Shown here piece after piece: positions 27,375 through 36,576 of a stretch of 64,000 nucleotides of DNA. Source of the stretch: Brytella acorum (lineage in GTDB: Bacteria; Pseudomonadota; Alphaproteobacteria; Acetobacterales; Acetobacteraceae); contig NZ_JARBJP010000001.1 in NCBI RefSeq assembly GCF_029309905.1, forward strand, positions 186,001 to 250,000, given 5' to 3'. Below the pieces are notes generated by a model. That model was not told the origin of the DNA and made no database searches. It saw only the letters and a program-made list of their open reading frames with translations. The stretch's first letter is position 1. The number at the start of each line of letters is the position of its first letter. A program made the translations under genes and the position numbers.

Positions 27375-28210
27375 GATGTACGATCGTTCTCCGCGGATCC
27401 GCCCTTTCTCCGATCCGCACACGTCCGGCCGTGGCAGAAGAAGGGCGGGTTGCGCCAGTCAGGCTTGCCGTATTGCAGAGGCGCGCCCGTTTCGTCCAGC
27501 ACCACCCCACCGGCGGCTTCGACGATGGCCTGCGGCGCGGCCGTATCCCATTCCATGGTCGGCCCGAGGCGCGGATAGAAATCCGCGGCGCCCTCGGCCA
27601 CGCGCGCGAATTTCGCAGCGGAGCCGATATTCCCGAGCGATGCGACTTTCCGTCCCGCGAGCCATGCCTTGAGGCGCGGGTCGTCGGCATAATGACGGGA
27701 CGCCAGGATGCGCAACCCGTCCGGTCCGGGGACAACGGCGTGAATGGCCGACGTCCCCGACGGGTCCGTGCGCTGCGCGCCACCACCGACGATGCCCGTA
27801 TAAAGCTGGTGGTAGGCGGGAATGGCCATGGCCCCGAGAACCGCGCGACCTCCGCGGACCAGCCCGATATTGACGGTGAAATCGTCGCGTCCCGCCGCGA
27901 ATTCGCGCGTCCCGTCGAGAGGGTCCACGAGCCAGTAGACGGCCGAAGGAGCCGTTCTGATTCCGGCCGCGACTTCTTCCTCGCCGATGGCCGGAATTCC
28001 GGGCGTTTCCGCGCGCAGTCCGGCCAGAATATGCCGCTCGGCCGCATGGTCGGCTTCGGTGACGGGCGACGTGTCGGATTTGATGTGCGTATCGAAACCG
28101 CGCGCGCGGATTTCACGAATGATTTCGGCGGCTTCATTGGCCAGACGCGCGGCAAGGGCGAGCAGTGCACGGTCGTCGTGGTCAGGTCGGGAGGAAGGCG
28201 AGAGAGTCAT
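27371..28210 (-). CDS. cysQ: 3'(2'),5'-bisphosphate nucleotidase (CysQ, inositol monophosphatase family)
   Basis: This removes 3'-phosphoadenosine 5'-phosphate, the by-product of sulfate assimilation and phosphopantetheinyl transfer. It has 279 residues. The family metal-binding motifs are intact: IGEEEV, WLVDPLDGTREFAAG (DPLDGT) and EWDTAAPQAIVEAAGG. It is the first gene of a three-gene minus-strand run with overlapping starts (cysQ, tsaC, coiled-coil protein). A related inositol phosphatase is the alternative, but the REF segment after the DPLDGT motif fits CysQ. Confidence 0.88.
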   Translation of the reverse strand: MTLSPSSRPDHDDRALLALAARLANEAAEIIREIRARGFDTHIKSDTSPVTEADHAAERHILAGLRAETPGIPAIGEEEVAAGIRTAPSAVYWLVDPLDGTREFAAGRDDFTVNIGLVRGGRAVLGAMAIPAYHQLYTGIVGGGAQRTDPSGTSAIHAVVPGPDGLRILASRHYADDPRLKAWLAGRKVASLGNIGSAAKFARVAEGAADFYPRLGPTMEWDTAAPQAIVEAAGGVVLDETGAPLQYGKPDWRNPPFFCHGRTCADRRKGGSAENDRTS

Positions 28211-28311
28211 GTTTTCGGCTTACCGCAACTTCCCCAGCGCGTCATGGCGTAATATCGCATGCAGGATGATGAGAACCTGTTCGCCTTGTCTGTGCCTATC
28301 CCGCCCGCGTC

Positions 28312-29241
28312 ATGTCCGCCATGCGTGAGGGGCGGTTCGCGATTGCCTCCGGAAGCGCGCGCTCCGGCGCGCTTTTCGTCGCGGGCGCGGCATTCCTGTG
28401 GAGCTGCGGCGGTCTCTTCGTGCGGATGGCGGGGCTGGACGCCTGGACGACGACCTTCTGGCGCTCCCTGTTCGCGCTGCTCTCCCTGCTGGTCGTCGCC
28501 TTCATGCAGCATGGCCGTGCGACACCGCTGAAGCTGGCGCGGATCGGCGCGCAGGGATGTGTATCGGCCGCTCTGACCACGACGTCGACGATTGCCTATA
28601 TTTTCGCCCTGAGACTGACCACCGTCGCCAATGTGATGACGGTCTATGCCGCGATGCCGTTTCTCGTGACGATCGTCGCGTATTTCTGGCTCGGAGAACG
28701 CGTTTCGAAGCGGTTCATTGGTGCTGGACTCATCGCCATGGCCGGAATTTCCATCATGGTGGGCGGGGCGTCGTCCGTGCGCGACATCCAGGGGCTGGCC
28801 ATGAGCCTTCTGATGACGCTGACCTTCGCGCTGCTTCTGGTTCATGCCCGTCGTTATCCGGGCGTGGACATGACGGTGGCCAATGTTTTCACCAATCTTT
28901 TCTGCGTTCTCGTGGCTTTTCCGTTTGCCCGGCACGGCCTGCCGTCTCCGCATGCGTTGATGGCCTGCGCCCTGTTCGGCGTGTTTTCGAGCGGGGTCGC
29001 CTATACGCTGTTTCTGGTGGGCGGCCGCCTCATTCCCTCGGCCGAGGCGGCGCTGCTGTCGCTTCTCGATGTGGCGCTGGGGCCGCTCTGGGTCTGGCTG
29101 GTTTACGATGAACGACCGGACAGGCAGGTCCTGACGGGCGGTGGGCTGGTTGTGGGCGCCGTCGTTTTCCATCTCGTCGGAAAGCTACCGCGCGGAAAGC
29201 GCCGAGAGGTCGAAAATTCGGAGAGACCGAGAAAAACCTGA
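28312..29241 (+). CDS. DMT-superfamily (EamA) transporter
   Basis: This is an inner-membrane protein of 309 residues with about ten predicted helices in two EamA repeats (FVAGAAFLWSCGGLFVRMAG start; second repeat about 165-290). Characteristic segments are FWRSLFALLSLL, YAAMPFLVTIVAYFWLGERV and ALLSLLDVALGPLWVWL. Family members export metabolites or amino acids; the substrate is unknown. It is divergent from cysQ across 101 bases and convergent with the TSUP gene. Confidence 0.85.
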   Translation: MSAMREGRFAIASGSARSGALFVAGAAFLWSCGGLFVRMAGLDAWTTTFWRSLFALLSLLVVAFMQHGRATPLKLARIGAQGCVSAALTTTSTIAYIFALRLTTVANVMTVYAAMPFLVTIVAYFWLGERVSKRFIGAGLIAMAGISIMVGGASSVRDIQGLAMSLLMTLTFALLLVHARRYPGVDMTVANVFTNLFCVLVAFPFARHGLPSPHALMACALFGVFSSGVAYTLFLVGGRLIPSAEAALLSLLDVALGPLWVWLVYDERPDRQVLTGGGLVVGAVVFHLVGKLPRGKRREVENSERPRKT

Positions 29242-29289
29242 CGGGTCGAAAGACGCGAGCAGGAGAAGAATCCGGGGCTCCAGGCGTGA

Positions 29290-30069
29290 TCAGAGCAGGC
29301 GGGCGCCGACGACGGTCAGCACGGTCGCGAGAACGCCGCGCTGGATACGCTCGCTGACCCGTCCCACGCACAGGCTGCCCAGAACGATGCCGGGGATGGA
29401 GCCGGTCAGGAGGGAGGTCAGCAGCAACGTGTTGACGTCTCCCATGGCCCAGTGACCCATTCCGGCGATCAGCGTCAGCGGCACCGCATGGGCGATGTCC
29501 GATCCGACGATCGTGGCCGTGGGCAGCTTGGGGTATAGCAGGAGAAGCACGACCATGCCGATCGCTCCCGCGCCGACGGAAGAGATCGAGACCATGATGC
29601 CCAATGCGAGGCCGAAGAGGACGGTGACGATATGCGTCGTGTTTTCGCTCATCCTTCCGGCCTTGTGGCGCGACCAGTCCTGGAGTTGTCTGCGAAACAG
29701 GATGCTGGGCGCGGTGACAAGAAGGGCCACGCCGAGAGACAGGGTGATGAGGCGGGAGGCGTCGCGTGAGGGCGATCCGAAATGATGCAGCAGCGCCAGC
29801 GTCAGGAGCGTGCCGGGAATGCTGCCCGATGCCAGCCGCAGCACGACGCGCCAGTTCACGGAGCCCCGACGCCCATGTACGATGGTGCCCACGCTTTTTG
29901 TCACGGCGGCGTAGAGCAGATCTGTGCCGACAGCGCTCAGCGGATGAACCTTGAAGACGAGAATCAGCAGGGGCGTCATCAGCGAGCCACCGCCAACGCC
30001 CGTCATGCCGACCAGAAAACCGACGCAGAGACCGGACAGGACATAAAGAGGCTGGAAAAAATCTGGCAT
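29290..30069 (-). CDS. TSUP/TauE-SafE family permease
   Basis: This encodes 259 residues with about eight membrane helices and the duplicated TauE/SafE pattern: GLCVGFLVGMTGVGGGSLMT in the first half and ISSVGAGAIGMVVLLLLYPK in the second, each with the Gly-rich re-entrant-like motif. The family moves sulfite, sulfoacetate or other small anions across the inner membrane; the substrate is unknown. Sulfur-related cysQ is nearby, but on a different transcription unit. Confidence 0.83.
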   Translation of the reverse strand: MPDFFQPLYVLSGLCVGFLVGMTGVGGGSLMTPLLILVFKVHPLSAVGTDLLYAAVTKSVGTIVHGRRGSVNWRVVLRLASGSIPGTLLTLALLHHFGSPSRDASRLITLSLGVALLVTAPSILFRRQLQDWSRHKAGRMSENTTHIVTVLFGLALGIMVSISSVGAGAIGMVVLLLLYPKLPTATIVGSDIAHAVPLTLIAGMGHWAMGDVNTLLLTSLLTGSIPGIVLGSLCVGRVSERIQRGVLATVLTVVGARLL

Positions 30070-30170
30070 CGAGACGGGCGCTTTCGGATTCAGAACGACA
30101 GAAAATGGTGTTGTTTCTCTCTTTCTGTCAATTTACAAAATTGACGAACAGTATGAAACAAACAACTCTG

Positions 30171-30176
30171 TATAAT
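30171..30176 (+). promoter_or_regulatory. Possible -10 box (TATAAT) upstream of pepA
   Basis: A consensus TATAAT lies 95 bases before the pepA start in an AT-rich 60-base island. The nearest good -35 (TTGACG at 30141) is 24 bases away, which is too far for a standard sigma70 spacing, so the assignment is weak. Confidence 0.3.
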
Positions 30177-30270
30177 TGTTATTTTTTGTAAGCCTTGTCA
30201 GTCCCGTGAGCGGGGCGGATAATCTGAATGCCCGTCCAGGCCCGCTCTCTTCAAAAGGCGATCTCGTTTC

Positions 30271-31767
30271 ATGCTCGATATTTCGATTCAGTCTCCTCTT
30301 TCCCTGCCGTCGGACGACACGACCGACCTCGCGCCGCTGTCGCTCGCCGTACTCGTCGGTTCGAAAGACGGGCTGGCGGGAACGCTGATCGACTCGCTCG
30401 ACATGCTGACGTCCGGCGCGTTGCGGCGCGCGGCCTCGCTGGGCGAGTTTACGGGCAAGGCCGAGCAGAGCTGCACGCTGCTTGCGCCAGGTGCCGCCAT
30501 CGCGCGGCTGGTGCTGGTGGGATACGGAGACGCGCCTTCCGCAACCGCGATCGAAGCCGCCGGGGCGACGGCGGCGCGCGCCCTGGCGAAGGCGGAGCGC
30601 GCGCATCTCGTGGTGGTGGGCGAGGGCGCGCCGCTGGCCGCGCATGCCGCCTATGGCGCGTTCCTGTCGCAATATCGTTTCGACCTCTACCGGACGCAGA
30701 AGGACGACAAGGCGGCCCGCCTCGAGGCGCTGGCTGTTCACGTGCATGACGTGGCTTCCGTACAGACGGCGTGGGCGGATCTGAACGCGGTGGCCGAGGG
30801 CGTGATCCGGGCCCGCGATTTCGTGAGCGAGCCGCCAAACGTTCTGACCCCTCCGGTTTTCGCGCAGCGGATCGAAGCCCTGCGCGATCTGGGCGTGGAT
30901 GTGGAAATTCTGGACGCGGCCGCTTTGCGGGAGCTTGGATTTGGTGCGCTTCTGGGCGTGGCCCAGGGCAGCGAGGCCGAGGCGCGCATGGTCGTCATGC
31001 GCTGGAAAGGCGAGCAGCCCGATGCCGCGCCGATGGCGTTCATCGGCAAGGGCGTCACGTTCGATTCCGGTGGAATATCCATCAAGCCCGCCGCGGGCAT
31101 GGAAGAAATGAAGACCGATATGGCGGGTGCCGCAACCGTCGTGGGTCTCCTCGAAGCGCTCGCGCGTCGCAAGGCGAAAGCCCATGTCGTGGGCCTTGTC
31201 GGGCTCGTGGAGAACATGCTTTCCGGCATCGCCCAGCGCCCTGGCGATGTCGTGACCAGCTATTCCGGCCAGACGATCGAAGTGCTGAATACGGATGCCG
31301 AAGGCCGCCTCGTGCTGGCCGATGTGCTGGCTTATGCGAAAGAGCGTTTCAAACCCGTCTCGATGGTCGATCTCGCGACGTTGACCGGTGCGATCGTGGT
31401 CAGTCTCGGCACGGAGCGGGCCGGGCTGTTCAGCAATGATGACGCGCTGGCGGGCGATCTGTTCGCACGCGGCGAGGAGGTCGGCGAAGCTTTGTGGCGC
31501 ATGCCGATGGGCAAGGCTTATGACAGGCTCCTGCGCTCCGACATCGCCGATATGAAGAATATCGGTGGCCGTCCCGGCGGCTCCATCACGGCGGCACAGT
31601 TCCTTGCGCGCTTCGTCGGCACGACGCCATGGGCGCATCTTGATATCGCGGGCGTCGCGTGGCGCGGCGACGCCGGACCGATCGGACCGAAAGGCGCTTC
31701 CGGCTTCGGCGTTCGCCTGCTCGACGCCTATGTGCGTCAGAAGGAAGGCGCGACCGGCGCCGCATGA
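30271..31767 (+). CDS. pepA: Leucyl aminopeptidase (M17 family)
   Basis: This cytosolic dizinc/manganese aminopeptidase removes N-terminal residues from peptides. It has 498 residues. The N-terminal macro-like domain (about 1-165) is variable. The catalytic domain shows FIGKGVTFDSGGISIKP (Lys and Asp ligands), KTDMAGAATVVG, NTDAEGRLVLADVL (the M17 signature) and MVDLATLTGAIVVSLG. It overlaps holC by ATGA. In enterobacteria pepA can also bind DNA, which is not testable here. The identification is secure. Confidence 0.95.
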   Translation: MLDISIQSPLSLPSDDTTDLAPLSLAVLVGSKDGLAGTLIDSLDMLTSGALRRAASLGEFTGKAEQSCTLLAPGAAIARLVLVGYGDAPSATAIEAAGATAARALAKAERAHLVVVGEGAPLAAHAAYGAFLSQYRFDLYRTQKDDKAARLEALAVHVHDVASVQTAWADLNAVAEGVIRARDFVSEPPNVLTPPVFAQRIEALRDLGVDVEILDAAALRELGFGALLGVAQGSEAEARMVVMRWKGEQPDAAPMAFIGKGVTFDSGGISIKPAAGMEEMKTDMAGAATVVGLLEALARRKAKAHVVGLVGLVENMLSGIAQRPGDVVTSYSGQTIEVLNTDAEGRLVLADVLAYAKERFKPVSMVDLATLTGAIVVSLGTERAGLFSNDDALAGDLFARGEEVGEALWRMPMGKAYDRLLRSDIADMKNIGGRPGGSITAAQFLARFVGTTPWAHLDIAGVAWRGDAGPIGPKGASGFGVRLLDAYVRQKEGATGAA

Positions 31768-32216
31768 CGGAAATCGGGTTCTATCACCTGACCCGAAGCA
31801 CCGTCATCGAGGCGATGCCGCAACTGCTGGGGCGCACGCTTTCCTCCGGCCAGCGGGCCGTCATCCGCTGCGTCGATGTCGCGGCGGTCAAGGCGCTGGA
31901 TGCGGCGCTGTGGCAGGTCAGGGATCCGGTCTGGCTGCCGCATGGAAGCGCGGCGCTTGGACACGGACCGCGCCAGCCGATATGGCTGACCGCCGGAGAC
32001 GATGTGCCCAATGACGCGTCGTTTCTGTTTCTGCTCGATGGGGGGGCTGCGGAGGATCTCGATCGCTTCACGCGCGTCTTCGACCTCTTCGACGGTGGCG
32101 ACGAGGCGGCGGTCGGCCGCGCGCGCGCGCGGTGGAGTCGGGCAAAGAAGGAGGGTCATGCGCTGACATATTGGCAACAGCAGTCTCAGGGCTGGCGCAG
32201 GGCGCACCAGGCCTGA
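31764..32216 (+). CDS. holC: DNA polymerase III subunit chi
   Basis: HolC links the clamp loader to single-strand-binding protein. It has 150 residues from ATG 31764, overlapping the pepA stop. Hallmarks are EIGFYHLTRSTVIEAMPQLL at the N-terminus, ALWQVRDPVWLPHG, QPIWLTAGDDVPN, and WSRAKKEGHALTYWQQ at the C-terminus. The pepA-holC order is conserved widely in proteobacteria and supports the call. Confidence 0.9.
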   Translation: MTEIGFYHLTRSTVIEAMPQLLGRTLSSGQRAVIRCVDVAAVKALDAALWQVRDPVWLPHGSAALGHGPRQPIWLTAGDDVPNDASFLFLLDGGAAEDLDRFTRVFDLFDGGDEAAVGRARARWSRAKKEGHALTYWQQQSQGWRRAHQA

Positions 32217-32290
32217 CACAATACATTCGACACTACCGTGATCTTCAGGGATGACGAGACGAGCGATGCCCGATCGGCGGGGCGACGTAA

Positions 32291-33154
32291 ATGGGACGGA
32301 ATGAACCGGGCATGGATGAAACGCGGTGGGCACAGGACATGACAATGCAGGCGGACGAGCCGCCGCCCGATGCGTTTCAGCGCGACGCGGCGAGACCCCG
32401 CCGCGCGCCCGGTCGCATGCCCGGAGGAGAGCCGCAGTCCATGTGGCGCGTCATTGGTGAGAGCCTGCGTGACACCGTCGGTCTGATGCGAAGCCATCCG
32501 CGCGCCGTCCTGGCGCTGCTGGTCGTCGAACTGGTGCTCGGTCTCGCGCAATACGCTTTGACGGGAAACAGCAAGGGGTCCGATCTTCCGTTCCTCTCGG
32601 CGATGGTCGCCCAGCTGATTTCGCTGGTGTTCACCTTCCGCTTCTGTGCCGCGCTCATGGGCATCGACCACCCGCAGAGCCTGCCGCGGGTCGTGTGGAT
32701 GCGTCTGCTCGGCTGGGGGATATTCTGCGTTCTTCTCGGCGAGGTCGGCATGGTTTCGCTCCTGCCTGTGCCTCTCCCCGCTCTCGTGACGTCGGTGCTC
32801 GTTCTGGGGGCAGCCTATTTCCAGCTTCGTCTCATGCCCCTCTATCCGGCCCTGATGCAGTGGCAGGACTGGCCCGGCATCGATCGTGTGTGGGTGCCCT
32901 CGCGCGGTTTCGTCCTTCCGCTCATCGGCTGCATTCTCGCTGTTTTCCTGCCGATAACGATCGTCGTCATGGGTGTCCTGATGGCGTTGAATGGCGGCGC
33001 ATCGACCAACGATCCTGTCGCGGCGACGGCCCATTTGCAGAAGGTGCTCGCCCCGCTGCTGCCCGCCCTCGTGGTGGGGGAAGCTTTCGTGGCTGCCTGG
33101 ATGGTTCTTTTTTCTTCCGCTCTGCGTGTCCGGTTGTTCCGCCGGATCGCCTGA
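32291..33154 (+). CDS. Uncharacterised multi-pass membrane protein
   Basis: This encodes up to 287 residues. The first 50 are hydrophilic and Pro/Arg-rich (the start could equally be the ATG at 32312 or 32339). About six membrane helices follow (AVLALLVVELVLGLAQYALT, then FCVLLGEVGMVSLLPVPLPA, then FVLPLIGCILAVFLPITIVV). There are no motifs I can name. It lies 74 bases after holC. Coding is supported by its length, codon bias and hydrophobic pattern. Confidence 0.55.
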   Translation: MGRNEPGMDETRWAQDMTMQADEPPPDAFQRDAARPRRAPGRMPGGEPQSMWRVIGESLRDTVGLMRSHPRAVLALLVVELVLGLAQYALTGNSKGSDLPFLSAMVAQLISLVFTFRFCAALMGIDHPQSLPRVVWMRLLGWGIFCVLLGEVGMVSLLPVPLPALVTSVLVLGAAYFQLRLMPLYPALMQWQDWPGIDRVWVPSRGFVLPLIGCILAVFLPITIVVMGVLMALNGGASTNDPVAATAHLQKVLAPLLPALVVGEAFVAAWMVLFSSALRVRLFRRIA

Positions 33155-33287
33155 TGTCCAAGGGAGACGCTGGTGCATCCGGCCCGGTGATGATCGTTAT
33201 GACGAACCCCGCTGTGAACGATTCGCGGCGTCGGACGCTTTCTCCTGTAGCCAATAAATTCCGATGGTTGTGACAGGAGAGAATGCA

Positions 33288-34133
33288 ATGAAGGATGTAG
33301 AGCTACGCTCCGGCGTGACGCTCCCGGCCCTGGGCATGGGGACATGGAATCTCGGGGATTCGGCTGCACGTCGCGAAGAAGAAATTCTCAGTCTCCAGCG
33401 CGGTCTCGATGCCGGTCTGAGGGTGATCGATACCGCTGAAATGTATGGGGACGGGCGGTCGGAATCCCTCGTGGGCGAGGCCATCGCGGGCCGGCGCGAC
33501 GATGTGTTCCTGGTCGACAAGGTGCTCCCCTCCAATGCGTCCTTCGATGGCGTGCAGGACCGTTGCCGCGCCGCGCTGCGTCGACTGGATACGGATCGGA
33601 TCGATCTCTATCTCCTGCACTGGCGGGGCCGTTACGCGCTGGAAGAGACGGTGCGCGGCATGGAGCAGTTGCAGGCGGACGGCCTCATCGTGGACTGGGG
33701 CGTGTCGAATTTCGATGTCGATGACATGGAAGAGCTCGGCCGCGTTACGGATACGTGCTCTGTGAATCAAATCCTCTACAGTCTCGAATATCGCGGCACG
33801 GAATTCGATCTTCTCGACGCCGATCAACGCAGCGGCGTGGTGACGATGGCGTATTCGCCGCTCGGGCAGGGCGGAGATCTCCTGACGGATGAGGCTCTGA
33901 TCGATGTGGCGTCTCGTCATGAAACGACCGCCGGTCCCGCGACCACGGCGCAGGTCGCTCTCGCCTGGGTTCTGCGCCGTCCGAACGTTCTCGCCATTCC
34001 CAAGGCCGGGTCCGTCCGGCATATGGAAGAGAATATCCTGGCCACCCAGATCACCCTGTCGGACGAAGATCTGGCATTGCTCGACCGTGCGTTTCCGCCG
34101 CCCCGACGCAAGACCCCTCTCGCCATGATCTGA
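33288..34133 (+). CDS. Aldo/keto reductase
   Basis: This is an NADPH-dependent TIM-barrel oxidoreductase of 281 residues from ATG 33288, with AGGAGAG 6 bases upstream. The catalytic tetrad is visible: Asp and Tyr in VIDTAEMYGDGRSE, Lys in FLVDKV, and His in YLLHWRG. C-terminal cofactor-site residues appear as IPKAGSVRHMEENI. The family acts on a wide range of aldehydes and ketones, and the subgroup resembles YdbC/2,5-diketogluconate reductase-like proteins. The substrate is undecided. It stands alone upstream of the Hyf-like operon on the same strand. Confidence 0.9.
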   Translation: MKDVELRSGVTLPALGMGTWNLGDSAARREEEILSLQRGLDAGLRVIDTAEMYGDGRSESLVGEAIAGRRDDVFLVDKVLPSNASFDGVQDRCRAALRRLDTDRIDLYLLHWRGRYALEETVRGMEQLQADGLIVDWGVSNFDVDDMEELGRVTDTCSVNQILYSLEYRGTEFDLLDADQRSGVVTMAYSPLGQGGDLLTDEALIDVASRHETTAGPATTAQVALAWVLRRPNVLAIPKAGSVRHMEENILATQITLSDEDLALLDRAFPPPRRKTPLAMI

Positions 34134-34237
34134 ACGGCATGGGATAATCGCGGCGTTTTCCCGCCTTTATTCTCCCAGATGTCCGGAACCCTGTCCTGTC
34201 TCTCTCGCCACTTCTCGTCGCGCTTGTCGCATTACCA

Positions 34238-35671
34238 TTGGGGCGGATGGCCGTCGCGTATGTCCGCTGGCCCTCCGCAAAGGGCGAGATCGCGACGAGG
34301 GTTCTGGGAGGGGCGCATCTCGCTGTGTGTCTGTGGAGCGTGGGGTGCGGGGCGGACATACACGCTGGTATCCTCGTTCTCGATCCCTTCGTCGCGGCAT
34401 TCGAATGCCTTCTGGCGCTGCGAAGCCTGAATGCGCGACCGGCGGGTCTCCCGGCTCCTATGCTCGGCGCGCTGTCCCTTCTGGTCCAGCCAGGGCCGCT
34501 TCAGGCCCTGCTGGCGGGGCTGGGCCTGGCGATGGGACGGAGCGAGGTTGCCGCAGCCTTCACGGGATGGCGGGGCGCGGTCCGGCTGGTCGCGCTGATC
34601 CTGCTGGGGGTGGTGGCTCCCGGGACGATGCTCGCGCCGATCGTCGGGCTGGTGGCTTTCCTGACATTCGCACCGTGCGAGCCGCTTCTCGGCAGTGCCT
34701 TCCTGCTCCTGTTCACGATATCCGCGCCAGCGTTCTGGGTGCCGTCGCTTATCTGCGGTTTCGGCGTTCTGGCGCTGGCCCCCCGGCAGATCCTGCTTTC
34801 GGCCAGCGAAGCGCCGGTTCTCATGGCGCTTGGAGTGGCGCTGGCGGCGCGTCGGGCCGATCTCGCCGAGACATCTCTGGCGGCGTTTGAGGCGTTCTTC
34901 CTTTTCCTCGGGAACCATGCGGTGCGCGCGGAGGCGTCGGGACGGCCCGTTCTGCTCATGGATTCGGTTCTTCCAGGCGCCGCCGGGTTCCTGCCTTTCT
35001 GGCTCGCATTGCACGCCGTATGCGGCCTCGCGGCGGCCCTGACCAACTGGATCGCGGGAGCACTGGTCGTCGGACTTGCGCTCGGCATCGCCGCGGTTCA
35101 ACGCAGCCGGTCCATCTGGCTGAAGATGTTCGCGCCACATGGATTGGGGCATGACGGCATCCGGCTGTCCCTTCTGGCGGGGATCGCGGCTTTCCCCGGT
35201 GCGTTCTTCATGCTGTTGCGGGCTCCTCTCGAAAGGCTGAGTGGCGCGAGCCCGGCGGGGCTGTCGGCGCATGGAGGCGCGTTTCAGGCTCCGGGCCGGA
35301 TGATGACCGCGTTGTGGATGATTCCGGGTGGCGACGGCGCGCGCTGGTATCCCGGCGTGGCGACCCTGTTTCTTTTCGTCATCTGCGGCCTCCTGACGAG
35401 CGGTCGCGGCATTGCGTCGGCCCGTCCGTCGATGGTGGTCGATTCCGTCATTCTCTCTGTCGGACATCGGGGCGGCGCGTTCAGTTTCGGCCAGCGCCGT
35501 TTCATGGCGAGGGCGCGCCGCTGGGCCGCGCACGGGCGGCAATGGCTGGGCGGCGCCGCCCGATATCCCCTCACCGCCGTCGGCGGTCGTGCCACGTCCT
35601 CCGCCCATCGTCTCGCGCTCTGGCTGCTGCTTGTCGCGCTTGGTCTTGCGGCCATCGGATGGGAAGGCTGA
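34238..35671 (+). CDS. HyfB-like (Mrp antiporter/NuoL-M-derived) membrane subunit, divergent
   Basis: This encodes 477 residues with more than ten hydrophobic segments. The assignment rests on gene order (first of B-C-E-F-G) and on the C-terminal layout (a long loop with basic residues, then a final helix HRLALWLLLVALGLAAIGWE) typical of HyfB. Classical HyfB has about 670 residues with Lys and His motifs in antiporter helices; I cannot find a KxGxxPFHxWLP or HALFK counterpart, so ion pumping is doubtful. The called TTG start is uncertain: the frame stays open and hydrophobic back to TAA 34145 (including LLVALVALPLG) but has no ATG or GTG there. The stop overlaps the next start. Alternative: an unrelated multi-pass protein. 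Confidence 0.6.
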   Translation: MGRMAVAYVRWPSAKGEIATRVLGGAHLAVCLWSVGCGADIHAGILVLDPFVAAFECLLALRSLNARPAGLPAPMLGALSLLVQPGPLQALLAGLGLAMGRSEVAAAFTGWRGAVRLVALILLGVVAPGTMLAPIVGLVAFLTFAPCEPLLGSAFLLLFTISAPAFWVPSLICGFGVLALAPRQILLSASEAPVLMALGVALAARRADLAETSLAAFEAFFLFLGNHAVRAEASGRPVLLMDSVLPGAAGFLPFWLALHAVCGLAAALTNWIAGALVVGLALGIAAVQRSRSIWLKMFAPHGLGHDGIRLSLLAGIAAFPGAFFMLLRAPLERLSGASPAGLSAHGGAFQAPGRMMTALWMIPGGDGARWYPGVATLFLFVICGLLTSGRGIASARPSMVVDSVILSVGHRGGAFSFGQRRFMARARRWAAHGRQWLGGAARYPLTAVGGRATSSAHRLALWLLLVALGLAAIGWEG

Positions 35672-36576
35672 TGGCGCTCGTTGTCGCATGGCTCACCGAA
35701 GTTGTGCAGCTTGCGCTGCTCGCCCTGCTGGCGCCCTTTCTGGTGGATGTGATGTCCATGGCGGCCGCCGTTCTGTCCGGCGCGCGGATGTCCGTCCCCG
35801 GGGAGCGCTGGCGCCAGATCGCGACGGGGTGGAGAGGGCCTTGCGAACCGCAGGGAGCCGGTCCGGCATGGGCGGCCTGCGCGCTGTCGGGCGGCGCACT
35901 GGCCATCACACCCCTGATCAGCGTGGATATGGCCGGAGCTTCCCTGGCGGACCCTCTGGCGATCGGCCTGCTCCTGCTTGGCGCGCGTGCCGTCTGCTGG
36001 CAGAGGGCGTTCGGGGCCGGATGCGTCTGGCGACGCGATCGTGAGGCGCAGCGTCAGGTCGCCATTCAGTGGCGGATGTGCGGATGGATCGTGCCTGTCC
36101 TGGGGCTCGTCAGCGCCTTGATGGCCATCGGCCTGCCCGGAGCAGCCGGTCTGGCGGGGCTGGCGCGCGACCTGCATGTTCAGGCCGCGCCCGCGCTCGT
36201 CGGCGCTCTGGTTTTCGCGGCCCTCGCGCTGGGCGTTCTTCTCGGGCCGCAATTCCTGGATGCCGCCAGTTTCGAAGTCCTGCTTCCGGAGGCGGAAGGC
36301 CGTCTGCGCGCGATGTTCCGATACAGCCAGGATCTGGCATCCTGCGGCTGGCTTCTTCTCATCGGCGATCTCATGCTGCCGGGCCTTCCGGATGGAGCGA
36401 CGCTGTCGATCCCTGGCATGCTGATGGCGTGGGTGGCCGCGCCTGTTCGGCTCGTGCTGGTCGCGGGAGTTTTGGGTGTCGGCATGGTGTTCCTCAGGGG
36501 CGACGTGCGTCGCCCCGCCGTGGCGTTGGCGGGGGCCGCCATCATTCTCGTTCTGTCGGGGCGGTTCGCCTCATGA
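35671..36576 (+). CDS. HyfC/NuoH-like membrane subunit of the hydrogenase-related complex
   Basis: This encodes 301 residues starting at ATG 35671, 1 base inside the previous stop (TGATG). The N-terminus LVQLALLALLAPFL-type (here VVQLALLALLAPFLVDVMSM) matches HyfC/NuoH, as does the helix pattern. The loop that carries conserved acids in NuoH/HyfC is recognisable but altered (FEVLLPEAEGRLRAMFRYSQ): two of the glutamates remain, while the ETGR-P-D-NP part has become GPQFLDAAS. In complex I this subunit lines the quinone chamber. It anchors the soluble G/I module to the membrane by analogy. Confidence 0.75.
   Translation: MALVVAWLTEVVQLALLALLAPFLVDVMSMAAAVLSGARMSVPGERWRQIATGWRGPCEPQGAGPAWAACALSGGALAITPLISVDMAGASLADPLAIGLLLLGARAVCWQRAFGAGCVWRRDREAQRQVAIQWRMCGWIVPVLGLVSALMAIGLPGAAGLAGLARDLHVQAAPALVGALVFAALALGVLLGPQFLDAASFEVLLPEAEGRLRAMFRYSQDLASCGWLLLIGDLMLPGLPDGATLSIPGMLMAWVAAPVRLVLVAGVLGVGMVFLRGDVRRPAVALAGAAIILVLSGRFAS

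Noticed and set aside
30133-31638. 501-codon frame antisense to pepA
   Set aside because: Shadow frame; no recognisable domain, low hydrophobic order, and pepA is secure.
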